From Onychostoma macrolepis (Eukaryota; Chordata; Actinopteri; Cypriniformes; Cyprinidae), in NCBI RefSeq assembly GCF_012432095.1, contig NC_081169.1:23961789-24025788 (forward strand): a DNA stretch of 64,000 nt. Direction: 5' to 3'. A model generated the notes under the pieces. That model did not search any database and was not told where the DNA came from. It was given only the letters and a program-made list of their open reading frames with translations. Of the stretch, positions 35,901 to 48,400 are shown piece by piece. Within the stretch, counting starts at the first letter, position 1. Each line of letters opens with the position of its first letter. The position numbers and the translations under genes are program-made.

Positions 35901-37160
35901 GGAAAAACTTATGGAAACTTATAATACAAATCAGCTTTCTGACTTTATCGCAAATCCAAGATGCCATCTCACAATTCTCACTTTTTTTCTCTGAATTTTG
36001 AGTTTACGTCTTAATTCTGACTTTTTTCCTCTGAATTCTGAGCTTACATCTTGGAATTGTGGAAGTCTGAGATTCCATCTCACAATTCTGGCTTTTTTTG
36101 AACTTATATCTGACAATTCTGACTTTTTTTTTCCTGAATTTTGAGTTTACATCTCAGAATTGTGACATTTTTAAGAATTCTGAGTTGGCAAGTTTATATT
36201 TTGTTTTTATCTTTTTTTTTTTTCTTTTGCTACATAAAAAAATAAAAGGGTAATTGCAAAATTTTTATCTCTCAGAACTGTGAGTTTACATCTACCAATT
36301 CTGAGATATAAATACATAATTGCAAGATAAAAGTTGCATAGGAAGTTAACGTGGGATTGATATCACAGCCTGGCAAAGGTATGATTAGATACTTGCAACA
36401 TTCAAGAGAGCATTTTAGTGCAGAGAAACTTGCATACACCCCTGCAATATCAGTATTTTGGTTCATTTTCCACAAAGAGAAAGAGAAAGAAGTACATTTT
36501 AAATGCATTTATTTTGTTTATTTGGACTCTTAGGGGAACATGGCCTTGAGGCTAAAATACACAAAATAAAGCCACTAAATTCACAAGGTTATGATTTCAA
36601 GGGAGCAAAATTGATAAATACCCACACTGTTCAGGAATGTACTGTTATGGGAAAATAAACTGCTTAGCATGACTGGCCTGCATGGTCCGCAAAGGAGCTC
36701 CTGGCACTCAGCATAAGTTTCCTGTCGAGTGTGCTTGTTCAAGTGCTTTGGTAAACAAAACAAAAAAAAAGTTGCATTCACAAGTGTACACCAGACCACA
36801 GAGCTGAAACCATGAACCATGAGTCAGCCCACAGTAAATTCATGATGAGATAAGCACTAAAGTCTTCTGATGAATTTATAATATTTAGCCTGGCTAACCA
36901 CAGTTCAGTTTCATACTTGACTGATTATATTTCTAGTTATTTATTAACTCTGACATACATCTTCAACTATGGCAAGGAATGGTGTAATAGATTATTGTGA
37001 TTCGTTTGAGATTAGAGAGATAAAGCAGTTCTTCCATGTGAATTTATCTAGGTTACACTAGGCCAGGTTCACAGGGTTGACTATGTATCAAAGCTCTTGA
37101 GAAATCTAGGTGTAGCGTTCTAATGTGTAGATTAATTTTTTCTCCTTATCTTTTTTCCTA
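29915..37160. other. Non-coding stretch upstream of the plus-strand membrane gene
   Basis: No supported exon. It contains scattered repeat fragments, for example AGCGCCCACTTAGGGCCC near 32490, GAATCATT-type words around 34.6-34.9 kb and the tandem repeat at 35.93-36.32 kb. The remainder is unassigned. Confidence 0.5.
35930..36320. repeat. Degenerate tandem repeat, AATTCTGACTTTTTT units
   Basis: The words CTCACAATTCTGACTTTTTT-like and TGAATTTTGAGTTTACATCT recur about every 45-65 bp with variation, at least six times. This is a minisatellite-like array, non-coding on both strands. Confidence 0.75.
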
Positions 37161-37170
37161 GAATAAGAAG

Positions 37171-40100
37171 ATGCTGCGTTTACTCATTCTGTTCTTGATT
37201 CTTCGAGGTGCAGGTAAGTTCATTCTATCTAGGCTTACATTATTCTGTCGTACTTTGATCAAAAGTTCTCCGTCCTATTCAGATGTTTATTTTTGTACTC
37301 AATCCATCTTTTTCTTCTCATGTCTGTCTAAAGTATCTGTATCGGTGACAGGCTTGTGAACCAATCCTCCTGTTACTCGCCATTTAGCAGATGCTTTTCA
37401 TCCAATGTTCCTTGAACGCTCTCAAAGTTTTGTGCTAACACTAGAGATTTCATCAAATCATGTCAGTTCTTTATCTGCCACTTAGATATGTGACAAATGA
37501 AATGCTATATATATACATGTTAATATAGTCATTTCACAACGGAGTTGTTTTACCTTCACAATCTGGCAGATGAATAACCTTTGAAGATATTTAGTTGTAA
37601 CCCTTATAATAGTTGGTTATGTTCATGTGACCTCTAACCTTATATTTATTTATTCAAATCAGCAGCTGCAACATCAGAAGACACAGAAGGAAATTCTTCA
37701 GGAGATAATATCAGTATGACATCTCTCTTGTTTTCTGACAATCTGAATGAATCTTGTCTTGTCATGCCCAGGACATATTTCACCCCCATAATCACAAATT
37801 AAAAATGAAAAATTATATTTAGCTTAAAGAAAATGAAACTCATTTTCAAGACCATTCCTATGAATATTATGTGCATGAATACTCACAATTAAGTACACTT
37901 TCTTCCTCAAAATTAGTGCTGGGTAAGTTACTCTAAAAAGTAATTAATTACTAGCCACTATAATTGCATTTTCAACAGTGTAATTAGATTACCATACAAC
38001 TTACTCTCTCTAAAAATGATTGCATTACTTATTACAAATTACTTTCTAAATCCCATACGAACCTGAACATTACAAAAATAGACATGAAACTGCTTGTTTA
38101 ATTCTTTCAAATAAATAATATGAAATTACATAAATTATTCTTGAACTGATCAAAGCATTTAAAGGTAAAAGGTTTCATTAAAAACATACATTTTAATTTT
38201 AGATGTTACATTTTGAGGTTAAATTTATACATATAGAATTGTTCTATAGACTATACAGCATTCAATGCAATTACATCAGAAATAACTGTAATTCTGTCAG
38301 GACCTCTGTCGTCAAAATGATAGACATTTAGCATATAGTTTGATTTGGCGGTATGGTTCTGTTCTGTGCAAAAACTCCCTGCCCATCCATGCAGCCTGTC
38401 ATGAATGAGCAGGGAGAACAGAAATAATAACCCCCCTAGGGTTAACAGAACAGAACAAAGCAGATATAATTAATGTTCTTAATGATATTTAAGTGTAACA
38501 CATTCCTCAAGATAAAGGAGTCTGATTCAAAAAGGAGTATCAGAAAGCCAAGTCCTGACTGTGGCGAAAGGAGGAGTTGGGGATGGAGGAGGGTAATTTG
38601 CTCCTGAGCAAGCAAAAAGCTGCTGAATAATACTGAATAGAGATCATATAGAAATGCCGTGATAGGTGTCGTATTCCTATTGGTAGATGTGATCAGCTTG
38701 ACTCACATGACCTGCCAGAACTAACGCTATACACTTAATTTAAATTACAGAAAAATTAAGAGTAATCCCTTACTTTACTTTTTCAAGGGAAAAGTAATCA
38801 AATTACAGTAATCGATTACTTAGTAATGCATTGCACCCAACACTGCTCAAAACATATGAAAATATTTGTATATTATATAAAATATATTGTTTAAATTAAA
38901 ACTATATATCATGACAGCATTTGTTTTGTTTTCCTTGATTTAAATCGATCAATAAATAAATCATATTATCAATAAATGCAGAATTATATTTTACTATAAT
39001 GCAGAAAAAAATATGAGATTATGAGAAAATAGGCTTATTTATTTCAAAGTAATATTTTGTCTTATTTTTGTTTAATTTTTGGGGTGAAAGTGACATGTTT
39101 TCATGACATCCAGATAGTAACCATTGTTTGGTAAATAACCATTGCTATTTTGTAACAGTGTTATTTTTTAATGTAATTTACTGTTTTTAATTTTTTCTAT
39201 TTCATCTTCATATTCCCATTTGCCCAGGTGACGATGAGGATTTTGATGATGTAGGTAGGTATTCCTCTCCGGTCGCACATGTAACTTGAAGACAGGTTGT
39301 TACTGTAAGACGTGACCAGCTCATCCGCCACATTAATTCCTGAAAGCAATCAATTAGCGTCTCCCAGCAGAGAGGCGCTGATAGCCTCGGCTCCATCCGC
39401 ACCACTGTCCGTCCCCTTAATGGACGTTGGCAGTCCCATTCAGCTCTCCTGTGCGAGGAGCTGTCCATCTTCATCAGCGGAATGATTGCTCTCTGATAGA
39501 ATTACTGAGCTGTTAAGGCAAGCCCTGCTCACCAGTTCTGGCCAGAGGCAGATGGGAAGGGTGGGAGGTGGGATGGAGGGAAGTAAAACTCCCCGGTATG
39601 AGCACGATCAGAATTGAGATTCATTTCCCATCTAATTTCCTAGAAAAGGCGAAAAAAATGTTCGTGATTAATACAAAGAATTGGATTGAAGATGTGGCCT
39701 AGAGACATCAAGCTATGCTGCTCATATGGGTTCAAATCTGGCGTGCGTTGTGTCAAGTGGCATTTATTTATATAGTGCTTTATACAATACAGATTTGTTT
39801 ATAAGAAGCCGATTCACAGTAATAAACAGGAAAATAACAGTATTAATGTTGCATTTCATGTTTCATTAATTATGAAATGCATACGATTTCAGCTTTAAGT
39901 AGCTCAGAAAACACAATAGTGTCATTATTCAGCTCAATTTAGTTCAGTGTTGATTCATTTCAATGTTGCAAAATTCATTCATTATGAATGAACTCGATTC
40001 AAATAACACAGCTCTACAGAAGATAATAGTGTCATTGTTCAGCTCAAATCAGTTCAGTGTTGATTCAGTTTAGTTCAATAATAGTGCATTAAGATTTCAA

Positions 40101-43100
40101 TTCAGTTCAATTTAGTCGGACAGACATTGCATTTTGGTTGAGAATGAAAATCGTATTGACGTCAGTAGTTGACACCAATTTGACATTGACTTAACATTGG
40201 ATTTTGGTTACACAACCTAAAAACAACAAATATCAACGTCAAATTAACATTTACATTACACATTGAATTGACATTGAATTTTGTTCACCCAATGTCGCAA
40301 CTGAAATTTAACCAAATATCAATGTCTCATGACATTGTGTGCCTGCTGGCACTATCACTTAGAAATCACTTAGAAAAAAAAATCCATAGAAAAAAAAAAC
40401 AAAACAAAACAAAAAAAAACTGACCAATGGCAGGTGGGGAAGTGTTTGGGAAACCTGTCTTAAACAATCATTAATTTTTAGCACTTCAGTTTGGTGCCCC
40501 TAGAGGAAAATATTCACAGTCGTTTCAATAAAATGGTTAGAGGTCCTACAGAATCATTTCACAAGGCTGTAATGGGTCCCTGTTTATTAAGAATTTTAAC
40601 CATTGTTAATGTGTTTGCATTTTTTTTCAGTGAAGCCTAGGCGTCCTGTATATGCAGTTCCCGAAATTCCTAGAGCAAGTCCTGGATCAGATAAATCCAC
40701 AGGAGACGATGAAGATAATGGAGGTTGTCAAAAACCTTAAACTCTTCTATTTATTGATTAATTCATATTTCTGACTTGGAGTTAAAGCATATGTGCACAA
40801 ATTTAATGCACATCCTCCTGGTTTTATTGTTCACTTTTAGGTGGAACATTGGTAATCATCATAGCTGCCGTTAGCGTCGTAGTTCTGGCCATTGGAGGTA
40901 TTGTAGGTAGGTTGAATCCCAGCACACTTTGCCACACTAACACAGACATTTACTAGACACTACAGTTTGATCCTGAATCATGCTATTCGTTTTCACAAAT
41001 AGTGTGTGTAAAAATGAATTCGATATTCAAAAGAAAGAACTAATAAACATTTGTACATCTCTAATGTTGTTCATATCTAAAATGCAGTTTTAGATTCCGT
41101 AAATTTGTTAGTAGCGTACTGTACATTCAGTGCCTATGCAAATGAATGAAAATGTGTGTAAAGAAACACACTTTACATACGAATACCTACGACTGCTAAT
41201 GAGATCACGTTGCAAATGCAAATTCAGAAATACTTCCTTCTAATTATACAGAAGTTATAAATTGTATGAGATACATGCTGTAAATGAATATCTAAAATGT
41301 TTGTCTTATTGTAAAAAGTCAGTTTAATATGGGTGTGTACTTTACAAGAAACACAGGAGCTAAAGCTGTACGCCAAATTTTCGTCAACTCCAACAGTTCC
41401 ATTGATGGGTGTTGGATGTCCTGGTTTATTTGACCAAAAAAGCAACACAATTTTCATACAGTAGTTTTTCTGTGAGGCTATTTATTAAGCTGTAACATCT
41501 CTTTTATCTTTACAGCTGTTGTACTCTTCAGACGCTACTTGCAAAGCCGAGAACAGGGGTAAGACTGATTTAGCTTTGCTTGCAAGCAATTTCAAATTAC
41601 CTGTGCGTCAGATAAGCATATTTTTGAAAAAAATGTTATTAAAGACTCAAAGCATGCTGGGTTGAATATAGCAAAATCCATTTGACAGAAATTTGTGTGA
41701 GCACTCCACAAACTATTACCCATGTTGCCTGCGAATGCAGTGTGGATTTGTGCACGCCTTTGTGAATAGAGGTTTGGAAATATCTAATGTACTTCACGCT
41801 CACTAATAATTCGGATAATATTGAAGCTGAAGCTATTTGCACAAGCACAATTGCTTATTTATTAGTTGCTCCACATGGTCCGCATTTTATACTGGATCTA
41901 AGAAGGATTTGGCAGCACTTGCTGGAAAATGGGTGGAAACAAATTGTTTCGTCTCACCTTTAGCTTACTTGACACTTTATCTTGAGTGACACATCGGTGC
42001 TTAGATTTACAAGGTGGCTTGCACGTTCCGCCCCGTCAACTTTTTGGGGTGGTCCAACCAGTTGGATGGGTAACAGTTCTCCGAATCCCTGGTAACCCAC
42101 TAAACACAAGACGACGTGAGTAAGCGAGACAATAGAGGGCCGTGTGCAGGAGGGATAGGCCACCATTAGCAGCGGGTTGGTACATGTGCATCGATGACTC
42201 TACTTTCCAGCCATCTGTCAAACGCCCCTCAAGCCCTGAGCTGTTAGAAACAAGTCCCTGAAACAAAAAGAAAAAAGGACAGAAAACAAGCCAGGCGCTG
42301 ACTAACATGAACAAGATATGACCTGCTAAACCCTGAGAGAGTTTACACAGTGGGAATATGTCATGGCGGCATTTGAAAAGTAAAAAGTTGGATGTAAAAT
42401 ATGAACACTGACTTCTTCCATATCTGTTTGTCAAGATGTTTTTGGACAAAAACAGTCAGGGAGAAAACTGCCTGAACCAGTTTGTATGTTTATTAGAAAC
42501 AGAGAAGGAACAAGGAAGAAAACGGTGTTGCAATTCATGTTGCATTATTATTGTTCTCGGTGCAAACACAGCCACACTCCCACACCGCATGTCCTCACCT
42601 GAATCAATACATTAAACATTATGACAAATGACATGCCATTTATCTGTAGGTTGCATTTATAGTGACACCACAAAATGATTCATTATTTGGATCACGTTCA
42701 GGCCAATTTAAAGCCTTGCTTAAAGCTTAAACGCTCGTTCAACATCAAGAGCAATAACTATATTAGCGTCCACCAACGCACGGGAATGTTGTTTATTATA
42801 AATCGCATGTAATCTGCAGTTATGTCATCTGCTGCTTTAAATGCATAAACTCTTTACATTGGAGTGGATTCTCATTGGCTGTCCATGTATTTATCGTCCA
42901 TCAGCCTTTCTAAAAGTGATCCAACTGATATAGTTTCTCAGTGTCATTATTGTTATAGTTATATGTCGAATTAAAATGACTATTAAAACTTTATATTTAT
43001 AGTTATTGCTACTGACTTTGGTGAGAATAGGCCTTGAAGTCTCTGCATCTGTAAGCCAGCATTCAGTCCCCTTTGCCTCTCAAGAAGCACTTCACCCCCC

Positions 43101-46100
43101 CAAAATAATTCTGACATTGTTTACTCAACTTCACATAGTTTTAAACGGAGATTAGCTTGTTCAGATGTCCAGTTCGTAAACAAATCTTTCTTTTAAGTTG
43201 GATTCTTTTAAGGAATCATCTGATGTAGTTCAAAAAACCCATCTGAATGATTCTTTCACAAATTGGACAGATCCAATTCTTGAGTTCAGCTAGTGGTTGA
43301 AATGGGTACTGCAGTCTATATTCAAAATATTGGAGAGAATTTTTTTCTCCAACCTCTTGTCCTCTGACTCAACTTTGCCAGATTGATGACACGCAACAGG
43401 AACGAGCACAGCTGACAGTGTAATGTGACAAGCCTTACACTATAAGTTGATTAGTTAGATGAATGCCGAGGCTTTTTAGGTCGGGTAAAATCTGCAAACT
43501 CTGACCCAGTTTGCTTGCTGGCTTCCATGGCTGTATTTTCCACCAGTTGTCAAAATACTATTCGATAATTTGGCAGTGGGTGTAATCACCCAGGCAAAAA
43601 ACAAAAACAGACATTTCGACATGGAACTTACATTTCAAAGTAACTAGTTGTAGCATTTTTTGAAGAGACAAGTATGTAACCTTAACATGATTTATAAATA
43701 TCTGCAAACATACTATGATATTTTATGCTTTATTAGAGTAAAAAATAAATAAAAATACATATAGCACCTTTAAATAATGAACTGAATTAGTTTGTTCTTT
43801 CACACAAAGCTATTGTGTCACCTATGACAGAGCAAATTAGTCTACTTTTATTATGTCTTTAAGTGAATTTTTGAAGCTTAAAAACTCCAGTCTCTATTCA
43901 TTGTTCATGTAATAAAAAGTCTAAGAGGTTTGGAACAGCATCACGATGACACAAGTTTTATTTTTTTAGGTGAACTGTCCCTTTAAGGTGACAAAATCAA
44001 TGCAGTTAAAAGATAAAAATGCTTGTTTTCGTTCTGTAGCGAAAAAGGAAAGAGCTGCATTGTTCTCTCTCACGTCCTGTCCCCACATCGTGGCCTATCG
44101 CTGTCGTCTTGATAGGTTGTGTAACTGAATTTGGCCGCTATGCTTACCTGTTTTGCACAGTAATCAGTTTCAGTGAGTTGCTGAGTATGGTGATATGTGA
44201 GAGAAGGCTGGGAGGGAGCGGAGTTTGTCTGACACCTGCCTCCACACAGCAAGCTTAAAGATCCTCTGTTTTCTCTCTTTCTCTCTCACTCTCGCTTTCT
44301 TTATTGAGGTTAAATTCTTCTGCAGGATTACAGGTTACCTCAGGGGAATGCAGTTAGCTGAGCCATGGCTTTTTTTTTTTCGGTGTTGAGTGATAGGGTG
44401 GCTGAAAGGGGCTTAATCACACAGCAACCACAGGCTCTGTGGATCAACACTGAACCTTTCTGAGCATGTTCACAGAAAGCACACTCAATAAAAAAACGAT
44501 AAAAGCCCCCCGAAATGCCTTGCAGGGCAAAAATCTTGCCATAGAGTTCATAAAGCCAGGCAAACTGTGAACGAATTCATCACCGAGGCAAATTAAACAG
44601 CATTTACCTGAGGAAAGCAAGCGTACGTACATGTGTTTGAACAGCATGAATATGTCACAAAGAGCTCCATTCATCTTTCTCCTCAACTGTAAGCTGAATG
44701 TCCCTTTATTCAAAGCGCAAGTCAGGGTTAAACTCCTCTCACATGCATGTATTTCTATTGCCTTAAGTACAATGTGACCCATAGCTGACCCTATTCCTTA
44801 CAGATATCAGCCTGGCTGTGTAAATTTATCCAGCCATTGTTGGTGCTACTGCTATATTTTCTGTCTTGAGACATTGAATAGGTCTTGTAGATGTTTGCTG
44901 TGTCTGAAGCATGTCGAAATGGGTCACATCATCAGGAATCACATTTTTGTTAATCTTTTGAGATAACATTTAATTGTACGATGGAAACTTTGTCCACCGT
45001 TCAAAAAGACCGTTTCTGATGTTTGGAAATCTTTTGATACCTTACTTGCTTTTGCAACACAACTAACATTATATAAATGTAAAAATATAAATCCATAAAA
45101 ATAGTAAATATTATATAGCTTTCTGGAATTCTCGATTCTGATTGGTCAGTCGAAACATTCAATGGTCTGATTTGCACTAATAAGAGTCCACCAATGCCCG
45201 TCCACTTTTTCAGTGGCTTTGGTTCCGCTTTGGCCGCAGTAATATTACTGTAATATTGTTGAGGTGGTTTTTAAAGTCTTAGTTTAAGAGTTGTAAGCCA
45301 CAAACCAAACACACCAAGCTACAAGGTGAATCACAACATTAGATACAAAAAGTATTTGAAAATAAGACAAAAAGATAAAGGTACAAGACTGTGTACTTAA
45401 CGATTTTAGTGACAAAAAGAACTACAATCCCATAAAGCTTTGCAAGTTATCCAATTAGGAAATTACAGATAGTTATAAAAATGTTGAAATAGCTATAGAA
45501 ACATTCAAATTTTAAAAGTTTATTGCAAAATATGCATATCATGCATACAAATATGTAAGTGGTCTGAAAGCACAAGGAAACTAGGAGACTAAGTTTGCGG
45601 ATACTAAAGAGTTCTTTTGATATAAGTTGCTTGTTTCAGTTCTCTGATTGGTGGAGATTTTTGCAGAATCATGGGTAATGTAGTTTTTCCATCAGGAATT
45701 CCGTTCATTATTTAAACAACAACAACAACTAAAGTATACACCATACTGTATATTAACAACCTCAAAGCTCAGAGTAAGTCTGTCTTTAAAGGTTTATTTT
45801 ATGCCAAAAATGAATGGAATTTTTTACTGCTACTTTAATGTCTCAGAGGACTTCAGTATTGAAATTGTGTATTGAAGTCTTGTTGTTAGGCTGATTTTGT
45901 TACTTTTTTTTGTTGTTGTTGTTATTCTAAATGATTTGCAGTCAACAAAAGTATCTAATTAACCTACAAAGTGAGTAATATTTGACTAATCTCATGACCC
46001 GCTCTGATTAAAAATATAACAGCTTTCATTAAGCTTTCACTTGGTGTGCATCATTTTAAACATATCTGTCATTAATTCCATTATGTGTCAAATGTTTTAA

Positions 46101-46256
46101 TGAGGAAAAAAATCCTGTTAAGGGAAAGGCAGAAAAAATGGAGCATCAAGTCTTAAAGATTTAATCAAAGTCTCCATAGTGAACTGACTGTTCTCTCTCT
46201 GTTTCTCTAGGGTCTACTCTGTGCCAGCAGAGCAAGGACAGAAAGCTGCTGTCTAA
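37171..46256 (+). CDS. Small single-pass type I membrane protein, family not recognised
   Basis: Coding exons: 37171-37213, 37663-37713, 39228-39254, 40631-40723, 40841-40906, 41516-41558, 46211-46256, all GT/AG with consistent phases (1,1,1,1,1,2). The protein is about 120 residues: signal peptide MLRLLILFLILRGAAAA; acidic ectodomain with two N-glycosylation sequons (NSS, NIS) and clusters SDDEDFDD and TGDDEDNGG around a basic-proline piece KPRRPVYAVPEIPR; TM helix TLVIIIAAVSVVVLAIGGIV; short tail FRRYLQSREQGVYSVPAEQG ending in KAAV and a TAA. The exon-by-exon layout with phase 1 borders resembles that of small membrane genes such as CD99 or FXYD relatives, but no diagnostic motif of those families is present. 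The acceptor of exon 2 could lie 3 bp downstream (CAG repeat). Function unknown; a surface adhesion or adaptor role is only a guess. Confidence 0.75.
37914..38845. mobile_element. hAT-like non-autonomous transposon in intron 2 of the plus-strand gene
   Basis: Inverted ends TAGTGCTGGGTAAGTTACTC and TGCATTGCACCCAACACTG (inverse of CAGTGTTGGGTGCAATGCA), flanked by the 8-mers CTCAAAAT and CTCAAAAC, an 8-bp target duplication with one mismatch. No transposase frame is present in the 932 bp. Eight-base duplications are diagnostic of the hAT superfamily. Confidence 0.82.
39755..40110 (-). mobile_element. LINE 3'-end remnant
   Basis: TTTATTTATATAGTGCTTTA with AATACAGAT is the reverse complement of the tail type seen at 25.1 kb, followed by TTCAGCTCAA/TTTAGTTCAGTGTTGATTC repeated in two near-copies. 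Lies in intron 3 of the plus-strand membrane gene. Confidence 0.6.
40125..40335. repeat. Short dispersed repeat with ACATTGA words
   Basis: Repeated GACATTGAATTTTG/AACATTGGATTTTGGTTAC words in alternating spacing, next to the LINE remnant. Family not identified. Confidence 0.45.
43285..43775. mobile_element. Second copy of the 7.73-kb dispersed element
   Basis: Shares CAGCTAGTGGTTGAAATGGG, CCAGATTGA, CACGCAACAGGAA, GGCAGTGGGTG and ATACTATGATATTTTATG-type words in the same order with 7729-8245. The two copies differ by many substitutions and small indels, so they are old insertions and not a recent duplication. Confidence 0.7.
45414..45690. mobile_element. MITE with ACTACAATCCCA-type ends
   Basis: Left end AAGAACTACAATCCCATAAA and right end ATCATGGGTAATGTAGTTTT are inverted relatives. 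Non-coding; in the last intron of the plus-strand membrane gene. Confidence 0.6.
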
Positions 46257-47272
46257 CCATCAGGGCCTTTTCATTTCCTCTCTCCACTGGATCCTTTCAG
46301 GGACGTGCTGCAAGCATGTGATTCCTCATCTGGACGTATCTATATCTATAGCGGATTCTATAACATCAGTAGACGAGAATGTGTTGTTATCACAAATTTT
46401 CTACGAACCGTTTTTAAATGCACAATGTATACTGTTCATGCACACATGCTGAATGTTGCACTCACAGAGAAAGTCCTTGGACTGTGTAGTACAGCTCATT
46501 GGAACTTTTTCCTCACTGCCTGCAATTCTTTTTTATTTAAATCAAGTTCAGACAGTTTTTAAACTCTGCTTAAAGGTGTGTAATATTTTCCATTTTTAGA
46601 TATTCTCCTTAAAAGTAAGCCATTCATAGTCATCAAAAATATAAACAAACACCGTGGCTCTGTTTATTTGAGGATACTGATGCAACAACATTGGTTCAGC
46701 CAATGGCGTGAGTTTGGGGCGGGACTATCTAATTAACTAGCCAACGGCAGACAGTGCCACAGAAATCATGAACTGCAGCTTTAAGCAAACATCCTCCTTA
46801 TTTTTGGTCCCTGTCCTCAAACGTTAGCTGTCCCCAGTGCATTTAAAGTTACAAAATCAAGGCGGCTAAAAGATAAAGCTGGCATCTAGCTCTCTTGATT
46901 ATTTGACAAAAGAGAGAAAAACAAGTGGAAAAGTGGCTCTGAACACCCACTTGTCAAATGGTGAATTAATCAACTGCTTTAAATAACGATGTTGCTTTCT
47001 TTTTCCTTTCTTTCACCCTGGCCAACTCCTCTAAAGCACAGCAGATTGTAAATATCTCTGGGATGCTGGGTAGCAGACTAATGTTTCATAGGCTAATACT
47101 CCTGGCTTTAATAGGGAGACAATCCGATGGGTGGACGGAATAAAGATTCAACACGCAGCCTAGCTACAACGAGGTCCAAAAGTCCATTACACACTTTAAA
47201 AACTGATTTTTGAAAAGTTGTCAATAAAGATTATTTGAGATGATTCTACTTCAAAATTGTACATTTGATTCA

Positions 47273-47787
47273 AAAGGGCTTTTCACGTTTATAATAGTTA
47301 ACCCTGGATCATTCTAAGCAGGTTTTCTTGTTTCACACTGCTCATAATTCACCTGGGGTTAATTAATTGGATGTTGTTAATCAATATTTAACACTGTACA
47401 TTCCTAAACCCTGGTTAATGATCTTATTTACGTATTCGCAATGCATTGTCATTGATTGGATGAATGCAGCATGTGACCTGTTTACAGCATTGCGCACCCT
47501 TATTGCAGATGTACTAAAGTTTTTTTTCCGTTGGACTACAAAGGTAAGAATGAAACTCCAATACACGTGTTTCGAGTCACCCTCAGACATTTTTTCCACT
47601 CAAAGAAATGACTGTTAATGACAAGTCAATATGAGGCATGCGATAGGGTGTCTATTGTTAAGATTTCTTGCACCATAAAAGCGATGTCAAACCGGCTTAA
47701 ATTACAAGTGTAAAACCTACTTTTTGTTAAAAGCGGAGTCTGTAAGGATAGTAAACTGGGGTAACGCAAAGGTGTGAAAAGCCCAAA
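47273..47787. mobile_element. MITE with GGGCTTTTCAC ends
   Basis: GGGCTTTTCACGTTTATAAT with GTTAACCC on the left is mirrored by GGGGTAACGCAAAGGTGTGAAAAGCCC-like sequence on the right (47757-47784). It lies within the presumed 3'UTR or downstream of the plus-strand membrane gene. Confidence 0.7.
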
Positions 47788-48228
47788 TGTGTCACTTTAC
47801 ACTTTAAAGGTTGTCAATTTACTAGCAGTTTCTGAATGAATTCCAATTTAACAACATTAGAAACATTTGAAGACACATTACATTATCAGTATAAAGAAAT
47901 TAGTGGAAATAGACAAAAAAAATAAATTTTCAGATTTTGAATCCCAGAGCTTTAGTGTGGACTCAGACTTTTGGACCCCACTGTATCCACAGCATCATTG
48001 ATTGAAACTAAGACAGTATAGCAAGCTGCTTATCTTCCTCTTTCTCTCTCATCTTTTTTCTTCCATTTTTCAGATTAAAATGGAAATCAATCAAAGCCTT
48101 TTTAGCCTGAGTTTTGAGACTCAGAGCGTCTCAGCTCTTTACTCTGAATTTACACAAAGACGACAGGCTAGCAGACACTTTTAACACTGCTGAGGCAAAG
48201 TTATTCTGTGCTTTCTTGCCATCTTGTT

Positions 48229-48400
48229 AAAGGGACAGTTCACCCCAAAATGAACATTTTGTCATCATTTACTGACCCTAATGTTATTCCAGATCTATAT
48301 GACTTACTGTCTTCTGTTGAACACAAAACAAGATTGGGGTCCAAAAACTTTGGCCCCCAGTTGAGTTTTATTGTATAGAACTGCCTGTCCCACCCAGCCT
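48229..48400. mobile_element. One end of an AAAGGGACAGTTCACCCC MITE
   Basis: AAAGGGACAGTTCACCCCAAA followed by TTTTGTCATCATTTACTGAC, the usual start of this MITE type; no mirrored end found nearby. Confidence 0.6.

Larger units (their letters stand above)
41560..46210. other. Intron 6 of the plus-strand membrane gene
   Basis: A 4.65-kb intron separates the penultimate exon from the last coding exon. It carries the 43.3-kb dispersed element, the 45.4-kb MITE and an isolated AGGTGAACTGTCCCTTTAAG MITE end near 43.97 kb. No other exon is supported; the long antisense open frame at 42036-42449 shows no family motif. Confidence 0.6.

Noticed and set aside
42036..42449. 137-codon minus-strand frame in intron 6 of the membrane gene
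   Set aside because: No signal, domain or splice support; composition like the surrounding intron.
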